DNA from: Burkholderiales bacterium
GTDB taxonomy: Bacteria > Pseudomonadota > Gammaproteobacteria > Burkholderiales > Burkholderiaceae_C
Direction: 5' to 3'
Assembly (NCBI GenBank): GCA_019510465.1
Contig: JAEKKH010000159.1
Span: forward strand, 1 to 43,190
Length of the DNA stretch: 43,190 nucleotides
Shown here: piece by piece, positions 34,705 through 43,190 of the stretch
Numbering within the stretch: the stretch's first letter is position 1
How the letters are laid out: each line of letters starts with the position of its first letter
Made by a program: the position numbers and the translations under genes
The notes under the pieces: generated by a model
Told to the model about the DNA's origin: nothing
Seen by the model: the letters and a program-made list of their open reading frames with translations, nothing else
Database searches by the model: none

Positions 34705-35895
34705 CTACAGCAGCTTGCGGATGCGCCAGCCCGGCGCGTCGACGGTGGCGGCGTCGCCGGCCTCCTCGGCGATCGGGCGCACGTCCGTCACCAGGTGGAC
34801 GAGCATCTTGCCGGGCTCTTCGAGCTCCATCATGTGGGCGGAGTTCTCGAACATCACCAGGCCCTTGCGCGGCGCGTGCAGGGCGGTCAGCCAGTCGACC
34901 GCCAGTTGCGACGGCGTCTCATGGTCGTGGCGGCCGGCGAAGATGAACACCGGGCAGTCCAGGCGCGTGAGGCTGCGCACGTCCCAGGCCATCATGGCGG
35001 GCAGCAGGCGCGGCAGCGACTCGCCGATGCCGTCCTCGGGCGACAGCTCCCTGCGCGTGTGGTCGGGCGAGAATTTCGCGGCGTCCTGCGCGTAGCCGAA
35101 GTCGGGGCGGCCCCAGATGAGGCCGCCGTAGTGGATCACCCACTCCCGCTGCGTGACGATCTGCGCCACCGTCACCGTGCCGTCCGCGCGCGGGTACGGC
35201 GCGAGCGCCTGCAGCTCGTGCACCGCCTTGTCGTTGTGGTCGGCGCGCGCGGCCTGCAGCGCCCACTCCCAGCCCAGGCGCTCGTTGTCGCGGCCGTAGA
35301 TCATCTGGCCCATGCCGACGTAGGCATGCAGCCAGTCGGGATGGCGGCGTGCCAGCTCCATGCCGATGATGGAGCCCCAGGAGTGGCCCAGCACGAAGAC
35401 CTTGCGCTTGCCGTAGTGCTCGCGCAGCCAGGCGACCAGCTCCTCGCCGTCGGCGATCATGCGCTCGGCAGTGATCGTGGGCTCGACCACGGCCGGGTCG
35501 TTGGCGACGTAGGTCTTGCCGGCGCCGCGCTGGTCCCACTGCACCACGGTGAAGTAGTCCTCCCAGCCGGACTGGTACAGCCAGCTGACCGGCATCTCGG
35601 CGGACGCCGGGCCCCCGTGGATGAACAGCAGGATCGGGTTGCGCCGGTCGCGGCCACGCACCGAGATCCACTGCTCGATGCCGCCGATGCGCACGCTGCG
35701 CGTCTCCTCGATGCCGGGCGGCGACGGAATGCGCCGGACGTCGCGCAGGATCTGCTGCACCGGCGTGCGCCAGTCGCCGGACGACGCGGCGCCCGCGCTC
35801 GCCGGGGCTTGCGCGCGGGCGACGTGCGCCAGCGCGAGGCCGGCGACGCAGGCGGCGAGGGCGGCGATTCGGAGAGGCAGGCTGGGCGAACGCAT
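34705..35895 (-). CDS. Secreted alpha/beta hydrolase (proline iminopeptidase-like, S33)
   Basis: This 396-residue protein has a signal peptide (MRSPSLPLRIAALAACVAGL, cleavage near ARAQA). Its alpha/beta-hydrolase fold shows ILLFIHGGPASAEMP as the oxyanion HGGP motif, VVQWDQRGAGKTY, the nucleophile elbow GHSWGS, an acid in FIFAGRHDHETP and a catalytic His in FENSAHMMELEEP. The HGGP and DQRGAGKS-like motifs are those of the S33 proline iminopeptidase family, although many such proteins are general esterases. GGAGGA precedes the ATG. It stands alone between infA and the thioesterase gene. Substrate is unknown. Confidence 0.88.
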   Translation of the reverse strand: MRSPSLPLRIAALAACVAGLALAHVARAQAPASAGAASSGDWRTPVQQILRDVRRIPSPPGIEETRSVRIGGIEQWISVRGRDRRNPILLFIHGGPASAEMPVSWLYQSGWEDYFTVVQWDQRGAGKTYVANDPAVVEPTITAERMIADGEELVAWLREHYGKRKVFVLGHSWGSIIGMELARRHPDWLHAYVGMGQMIYGRDNERLGWEWALQAARADHNDKAVHELQALAPYPRADGTVTVAQIVTQREWVIHYGGLIWGRPDFGYAQDAAKFSPDHTRRELSPEDGIGESLPRLLPAMMAWDVRSLTRLDCPVFIFAGRHDHETPSQLAVDWLTALHAPRKGLVMFENSAHMMELEEPGKMLVHLVTDVRPIAEEAGDAATVDAPGWRIRKLL

Positions 35896-36017
35896 GGGCG
35901 GGATCCTCCGGGGCGAGGCCTCGACCCTACCCAGGCGGCCACCGGCCGCGAAGCGCCACGCGACGGTCCGCAGGTTCGCACGGACGACGCGCGGTAACGC
36001 GGTGCCGGGCTGCGGCT

Positions 36018-36605
36018 TCAGCCCGCCGCGGGCAGCTCGAACACCAGGCAGGTGGTGGTGGCGTGCGCGAACAGCGTGCCGTCGGGCCCGAACAGGCGCG
36101 CCTCGGCGGTCGCGAGCTGCTTGCCGCAGTGGAGCACCGTGCCCTCGGCGCGCACGCGGCCGACCTTGGGCGACAGGCCGCGCACATAGTTGACGCTCAG
36201 CTCGGCCGTGGTGTAGCCGCGGCCGGCGGGCATCAGCGTGTGGACGGCGCAACCGAGCGCCGAGTCCAGCAGCGTCGCGAACCAGCCGCCATGCACGCCG
36301 CCCATCGGGTTGAAGTGCTGCGGACCGGGCCGGCCCTGGAACAGCGCCTTGCCGGGTGCGACGCGGATCAGCGAGAAGTCCAACGTGCGGGCGATCGGCG
36401 CGAACGGCAGCAGGCCATCCAGCATCGCCTGCATCTGCTCCAGGCCGCTCTTGCCGGCCCATTGCTGCGGCGTGGCCACGCCGGGGCCCGCGCGCATCAT
36501 GACCTCCTCCCGGGCATCGCCCTCGGCGATCCACTGCTGCAGGACGGCGTGGGCCTCATCGGCGGACAGGCGCGGCGGCGCGGCGGGAGCGAGCACGGCG
36601 GACAT
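36018..36605 (-). CDS. PaaI-family hotdog thioesterase, long form
   Basis: This 195-residue protein has an N-terminal helical extension of about 75 residues and a hotdog domain with FNPMGGVHGGWFATLLDSAL (HGG plus Asp), TTAELSVNYVRGL and FAHATTTCLVFEL. It hydrolyses acyl-CoA thioesters. It is divergent from a MarR-family gene 56 bp away, and the gap is filled by two palindromes, so it is probably the target of that regulator. Longer than the two thioesterases in the acyl-CoA block and distinct from them. Confidence 0.88.
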   Translation of the reverse strand: MSAVLAPAAPPRLSADEAHAVLQQWIAEGDAREEVMMRAGPGVATPQQWAGKSGLEQMQAMLDGLLPFAPIARTLDFSLIRVAPGKALFQGRPGPQHFNPMGGVHGGWFATLLDSALGCAVHTLMPAGRGYTTAELSVNYVRGLSPKVGRVRAEGTVLHCGKQLATAEARLFGPDGTLFAHATTTCLVFELPAAG

Positions 36606-36622
36606 GGGATTCCCTTCATTGA

Positions 36623-36632
36623 TGCATATGCA
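36623..36632. promoter_or_regulatory. Palindrome TGCATATGCA in the thioesterase/marR gap
   Basis: This is a perfect 10-bp palindrome 17 bp before the thioesterase start. Flanking TTGA and ATCA are not exact inverted copies. It is AT-rich in a GC-rich genome, so chance is less likely. It may be a MarR half of a double operator or part of the thioesterase promoter. Confidence 0.45.
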
Positions 36633-36636
36633 ATCA

Positions 36637-36655
36637 TTGTAGCTACAACTATAAT
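36637..36655 (+). promoter_or_regulatory. MarR operator TTGTAGCTACAA with adjoining -10 box TATAAT
   Basis: TTGTAGCTACAA (36637-36648) is a perfect 12-bp palindrome of the size MarR proteins bind. TATAAT (36650-36655) is a perfect -10 element beginning two bases later. The operator sits in the -35/-10 spacer, an ideal autorepression site. The ATG at 36662 is only 6 bp from the -10 box, which would give a leaderless transcript. Confidence 0.65.
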
Positions 36656-36661
36656 GACGCC

Positions 36662-37132
36662 ATGTCGCCTTCTTTACAGCCGGGGCGCGAAGTGCCCGCC
36701 ACCGCCAGGCCCCAGGGTTGCACCAACCTGAAGCTGCGCCAGCTGATGCGCCGCGTCGCGCAGCGCTACGACGCCGAGGTGGGGCAGGTCGGCCTGAAGG
36801 GGACGCAGTATTCGCTGCTGAGCTACGTGATCAAGCTCGGGCCGGTCCGGCCGGTCGATCTCGCGGAGGCGATGAACGTCGACGCGTCGACGCTGTCGCG
36901 CAACCTCAAGCCGCTCATCGCCGCGGGCTGGGTGACCCAGGGCGCGGGGGTGGACGCGCGCAGCCGCCTGGTGCAGGCCACCGACGCGGGGCACGAGAAG
37001 CGGGCGCAGGCGCAGCGCCGCTGGCGCATCGCGCAGGAGGGCCTCAATGCGGCGCTCGGGCCGCAGCGGGTGATCGCGCTGCACGCGCTGATCGACGAGG
37101 CGATGCGGGCGCTGGACGACGCCCGGGCCTGA
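36662..37132 (+). CDS. MarR-family transcriptional regulator
   Basis: This 156-residue winged-helix regulator contains LRQLMRRVAQRYDAEVGQVG, TQYSLLSYVIKLGPVRPVDLAEAMNVDASTLSR as the recognition helix-turn-helix, NLKPLIAAGWVTQG and the wing GVDARSRLVQATDAG, then a C-terminal dimerisation helix. It likely represses itself and the divergent thioesterase through the palindromes between them, relieved by an acyl or aromatic ligand (inference). The ATG at 36662 leaves no room for a ribosome site downstream of the -10 box. A GTG at 36692 preceded by GGGGCG is the alternative start and would remove ten residues outside the fold. Confidence 0.9.
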   Translation: MSPSLQPGREVPATARPQGCTNLKLRQLMRRVAQRYDAEVGQVGLKGTQYSLLSYVIKLGPVRPVDLAEAMNVDASTLSRNLKPLIAAGWVTQGAGVDARSRLVQATDAGHEKRAQAQRRWRIAQEGLNAALGPQRVIALHALIDEAMRALDDARA

Positions 37133-37168
37133 ACATCAGCGGGGGCGCGGTGCGCGGCCCGCGGAAGA

Positions 37169-37495
37169 TCAGCGTTCCGCCTTCTCGGTGGAATGCAGGC
37201 GCGTGGCCGAGAAATTCCAGGATAGCGCGTGGGCGCGGTTGGCCGCGTCGCGCGTGTCGTCGATCGGCAGCGTGACGTCCAGGGAACCGAAGTCGGTGCG
37301 GGGCAGGTCGGGCGTGCCGCTCTTGTGCTGCATGTAGTGCCACACCACCATCAGCGCCTTGCCGAGCGCGTGGTATTCGCGGCCGCGGCCGGCGAGGCAA
37401 TACGCCTCGCGCGCCTTGATCAGGTCCATCAGCATGGCGCGGTCGGTGGCGCTCAGGCCCGGGGCGAGGGGATCGATGTCTTGAACGGCGGTCAT
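37169..37495 (-). CDS. Hypothetical protein
   Basis: This 108-residue soluble protein starts MTAVQDIDPLAPGLSATDRA and continues with a helix AMLMDLIKAREAYCLAGRGR and HALGKALMVVWHYMQHKSGT. No family was recognised. Composition and codon use look genuine, and it is convergent with marR (36 nt between stops). The ribosome site before 37495 is weak; the frame stays open upstream to 37696, but those residues are Ser/Arg-rich and unlikely. A small inverted repeat at 37587-37601 lies 90 bp upstream. Confidence 0.6.
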   Translation of the reverse strand: MTAVQDIDPLAPGLSATDRAMLMDLIKAREAYCLAGRGREYHALGKALMVVWHYMQHKSGTPDLPRTDFGSLDVTLPIDDTRDAANRAHALSWNFSATRLHSTEKAER

Positions 37496-37985
37496 GGAAG
37501 GGTTCGTGGAGGCGGGGGAGAGGGCGCGCGGGGCCGGGAGGGACGGCTTGTCCGCGTGCCTGGATGATCGGCGCTCGGCCGTGACTTCATTCACGGAATG
37601 ACTCGACGATCCTCGGCCCATTTCGAGCCATCGACGTAACAGCTCGCAACCGGCCGGGCCGGACGACCGCCCTGCGGTCGAGCGGCGCACCCGCATGCCA
37701 TCAGGCCACCGGGCGGCCGCCGAGACGCCCTCGCCGGGGCGCCCTGGGCACGAAGCGACTCGACCTTACGTCTTGAGAGACAACCTGTCGCCGGCGTGCA
37801 GGGGGCCTAGCACATCGCATCCCGAAAAAGCCCCACCCGGAGCGTCGGGATCGCCTGGCTCGCTATGGCAAACTCGCGCGCTTCGCGACGCCAGACGGGC
37901 ACGAGCGTCCCGGGGCGACGGCAGGTGAAAGACGCTGCCGGGCCCGCCGGGACCGATCCAGAGAACCTTCAACTCGACACTAGTT
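37496..37985. other. 490-bp gap upstream of tex with an inverted repeat
   Basis: No gene is convincing. TCATTC-ACG-GAATGA (37587-37601) is a perfect 6-bp inverted repeat that could be an operator for the 108-residue gene. The tex promoter must be in the right half, but no clear -35/-10 pair is visible to me. Confidence 0.45.
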
Positions 37986-40337
<2,352 letters not shown>

Positions 40338-40647
40338 CGGCGTCGCGGAGCGGCGAGGCGGTGCCGATTCGCCGCGTCCGCGGCATCGCCGACGAGGTCA
40401 TCCTGCGCGGACCGAAGCGCAGTCGCGGGATCCACCGGGCGCCGATGCCATCGGATCCCGCGACTTCGCCCAGGATGACGACCACGGTTTCACGTCACCG
40501 GACAAGTCCCGGATTGCAGCCGGTTACTCCCGCCCATCGAGCGCCGAGACCCCGATTCACGCTATGGTTCGGCTCCGCTGCCGGGCCGAGCCCGCCTGCG
40601 GCGCCGTCGAAGCGCCCTCGTCGCATGAGACCTTCCCACCGCTACGC
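40338..40647. other. 310-bp gap after tex, mostly a REP-like element
   Basis: The gap holds the inverted repeat at 40397-40479 and then about 165 nt with no recognised gene or promoter before the patatin-like start. CACGCTATGGT near 40558-40568 is a possible -10 region. Confidence 0.45.
40397..40479. repeat. REP-like inverted repeat
   Basis: Outer arms GTCATCCTG (40397-40405) and CAGGATGAC (40471-40479) and inner arms GTCGCGGGATCC (40422-40433) and GGATCCCGCGAC (40453-40464) are perfect inverted copies, giving a long folded-back element. The GTCATCCTG/CGCGGGATCC wording is typical of dispersed repeats in proteobacterial genomes. It may end transcription from tex. Only one copy is in this window. 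Confidence 0.75.
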
Positions 40648-41730
40648 ATGAAAGCCCTGCAGATCCTGGCCGGCCCGGTCGCGCTGAAACGCCTGCGTGA
40701 GCGCGGCCTGCGCCCCGAAGACGTCCGCGCCATCCCCGCGGCCGCCGGCGGCCCCAAGGGCCTGATCCTCAACCCGCTCGACCGCTTCGTGTTCGGCCAC
40801 TGGCTGCCTCGCAGCACGCAGACGGTGCACCTGCTGGGCGCATCGATCGGCGCGTGGCGCATGGCCAGCGCCTGCCTGCCCGATGCCGACGCGGCGTTGT
40901 CCGACCTCGCGGCCGACTACATCGCGCAGCGCTATGAGCACGAGCCGGGCAAGGCGCCCAAGCCGAGCCACGTCAGCGCGCTGTTCGAGGCCAGGCTGCG
41001 CGAACGCTTCGGCGGCCGCGAGCACGAGCTGCTGTCGCACCCGCGCTACCGCCTGCACGTGTTCACGAGCCGGGGCGTGCGCGCGCTCGCGCGGGACGGG
41101 CGGGTGCGCACGCCGCTGGGCTACCTGGGCGCATTCGCGTCGAACGCCGTGTCGCGCCGCGCGATGGGCGGCTTCCTGGAGCGCGTGATCTTCTCCGACC
41201 CGCGCGACCGGCTGCCCGTGCCGACGCACGACTACCGCACCCAGCACGTCGAGCTCACCGCCGCCAACCTGGCGCGCAGCGTGCTCGCGAGCTGCAGCAT
41301 CCCGTTCTGGCTCGAGGCCGTCGATGCCATCGCCGGGGCGCCGCCCGGCCCGTACTGGGATGGCGGCATCACCGACTACCACCTGCACCTGGACTACGCC
41401 GCCCTCGCCGGCGAGGACGGCGCCGGCCTCGTGCTCTACCCGCACTTCCAGAAGACGCTGGTGCCCGGCTGGCTGGACAAGGCGCTGCGCCACCGCCACC
41501 GCGCCAGCGCGCGCCTGGCCAACGTGGTCCTGCTGTCGCCCAGCCCCGACTGGGTGGCCACGCTGCCGGGTGGCAAGATCCCCGACCGCGGCGACTTCAA
41601 GGCCTTCGGCGACGACCACGCCGCCCGCGAGGATGCCTGGCGCCGCGCCACCGACGAGAGCGCCCGCCTCGCCGAGGAGTTCGACACCCTCACCCGGCAG
41701 GCGTCCATCGAGGCGATGCCGTTGCCGTGA
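40648..41730 (+). CDS. Patatin-like phospholipase family protein
   Basis: This 360-residue protein has an anion-hole-like Gly-rich loop AIPAAAGGPKGLILNPLD, the nucleophile elbow G-A-S-I-G (HLLGASIGAWRMAS) and a catalytic Asp in the D-G-G motif (YWDGGITDYHLH). Together these are the Ser-Asp dyad of patatin lipases. The class hydrolyses acyl esters of phospholipids or other lipids. The ATG at 40648 was preferred because residues upstream of it are Pro/Ser-rich and not part of the fold. No signal peptide is seen, so the protein is probably cytosolic or peripheral. It stands alone before thrS; CCGGC and GCCGG after the stop form only a weak hairpin. Confidence 0.85.
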   Translation: MKALQILAGPVALKRLRERGLRPEDVRAIPAAAGGPKGLILNPLDRFVFGHWLPRSTQTVHLLGASIGAWRMASACLPDADAALSDLAADYIAQRYEHEPGKAPKPSHVSALFEARLRERFGGREHELLSHPRYRLHVFTSRGVRALARDGRVRTPLGYLGAFASNAVSRRAMGGFLERVIFSDPRDRLPVPTHDYRTQHVELTAANLARSVLASCSIPFWLEAVDAIAGAPPGPYWDGGITDYHLHLDYAALAGEDGAGLVLYPHFQKTLVPGWLDKALRHRHRASARLANVVLLSPSPDWVATLPGGKIPDRGDFKAFGDDHAAREDAWRRATDESARLAEEFDTLTRQASIEAMPLP

Positions 41731-41784
41731 ACGGGCCGGTCGCGCTGCCGCGACTCCGGCTTTCGATGCCGGCGGAAAATCCCA

Positions 41785-41790
41785 TAGAAT
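41785..41790 (+). promoter_or_regulatory. -10 box of the predicted thrS promoter
   Basis: TAGAAT lies 65 bp before the leader ORF, with TTCGAT at 41762-41767 as a weak -35 at 17-bp spacing. A start near 41797 gives a leader RNA of about 200 nt before thrS, the length expected of an attenuator. Confidence 0.45.
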
Positions 41791-41849
41791 CGGGCCATCC
41801 CGATCCAGCATCGATCAACCAGTCAAGAATGGGAAAGGCGCGACGGGTT

Positions 41850-41915
41850 ATGACACCGCGAACTACGGTTACGTTGATTTCCTTCCGCGGGGCGCGCCCG
41901 GCCGTGGCGCACTGA
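41850..41915 (+). CDS. Threonine-rich leader peptide of thrS
   Basis: This 21-residue ORF reads [20 protein letters not shown] plus His and a TGA stop. Four Thr codons (ACA 41853, ACT 41862, ACG 41865, ACG 41871) occur within its first eight codons. It ends at 41915, 30 nt before a terminator hairpin that itself ends 25 nt before thrS. AAAGG lies 11 nt upstream of the ATG. An upstream ATG at 41829 in the same frame would add seven residues. Position and Thr content before threonyl-tRNA synthetase match a ribosome-mediated attenuation leader: shortage of charged tRNA-Thr would stall the ribosome on the Thr codons. Confidence 0.65.
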   Translation: MTPRTTVTLISFRGARPAVAH

Positions 41916-41958
41916 CGCGCGGCATCCTTTCATTTCCCATTCTCAAAGCGCGGCCAGT
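41911..41958 (+). promoter_or_regulatory. Predicted antiterminator of the thrS leader
   Basis: ACTG (41911-41914) pairs with CAGT (41955-41958), and CGCGC (41916-41920) pairs with GCGCG (41948-41952), separated by a small internal loop. This consumes the left arm of the terminator. The left half spans the leader stop codon, so a ribosome finishing the leader would cover it and let the terminator form, whereas one stalled at the Thr codons would leave it free. Confidence 0.5.
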
Positions 41959-41977
41959 CGGTCGCGCTTTTTGTTTT
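41945..41977 (+). terminator. Attenuator terminator upstream of thrS
   Basis: AAAGCGCGGCC (41945-41955) pairs with GGTCGCGCTTT (41960-41970), an 11-bp stem with one G-U pair and a 4-nt loop, followed by TTGTTTT. It ends 17 nt before the thrS ATG, far from the patatin gene stop (215 nt), so it fits an attenuator better than an upstream-gene terminator. Confidence 0.85.
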
Positions 41978-41994
41978 CTGCAGAGAGATTTCCC

Positions 41995-43190
<1,196 letters not shown>

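Noticed and set aside
37695-37928. 77-codon plus-strand frame before tex
   Set aside because: It is Pro/Ser/Arg-rich, lacks a ribosome site and has no recognisable protein character.
41797-41994. T-box riboswitch upstream of thrS
   Set aside because: No T-box sequence (like TGGNACCGCG) or specifier-loop architecture is visible. A short Thr-rich ORF plus a terminator explains the region better, and T-boxes are rare in Proteobacteria.

Overview
The window is high-GC, densely packed chromosomal DNA from a betaproteobacterium. It is most likely Burkholderiales, of the Roseateles/Mitsuaria/Rubrivivax/Leptothrix kind. This rests on protein character, strong GC at third codon positions, a second-type infA gene and two intergenic repeats of a style common in that order. 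It is a judgement by eye, not a database result. I saw no rRNA, tRNA, CRISPR array or insertion sequence.

Region 1 (1-10620) is the most unusual. Three minus-strand genes encode a TonB-dependent outer-membrane receptor, a secreted DUF1549/DUF1553 protein with a CxxCH motif, and a Tat-exported DUF1501 protein that runs off the left edge. A plus-strand set diverges from them: a periplasmic rhodanese-like protein whose catalytic Cys is replaced, a cytochrome b561-type membrane protein, a sigma-54 activator with no sensory domain (SfnR-like architecture), and a sulfate-binding protein without its permease. The 345-bp divergent region carries two outward-facing near-consensus sigma-54 promoters, each TGGCACG-N4-CTGCA, with candidate activator palindromes between them. 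I infer one sulfur-starvation regulon that imports an organosulfur compound, processes it in the periplasm and captures the released sulfate.

Region 2 (11214-21805) holds a thioester-containing bacterial alpha-2-macroglobulin overlapping pbpC by 4 nt. A convergent multidomain membrane protein of unknown function follows.

Region 3 (22138-33463) is a plus-strand fatty-acid/acyl-CoA catabolism block. It contains a FadB-type multifunctional enzyme, a thiolase, two acyl-CoA dehydrogenases, two hotdog thioesterases, two SDRs, an MDR reductase and an ElaA-type GNAT. GAAC/GAAAC palindromes upstream of the FadB-type gene and of the thiolase suggest TetR-type control.

Region 4 (33464-37495) holds a cold-shock gene reduced to its first 16 codons and now coupled by an ATGA overlap to an 85-residue ORF. 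After it come infA with a clear terminator, an alpha/beta hydrolase, a divergent thioesterase/MarR pair with palindromic operators, and a 108-residue hypothetical.

Region 5 (37986-43190) holds tex, a REP-like inverted repeat, a patatin-like protein and the 5' part of thrS. Upstream of thrS is a short leader ORF with four Thr codons among its first eight, ending in a region that can form mutually exclusive antiterminator and terminator hairpins. This is a strong candidate for ribosome-mediated attenuation.
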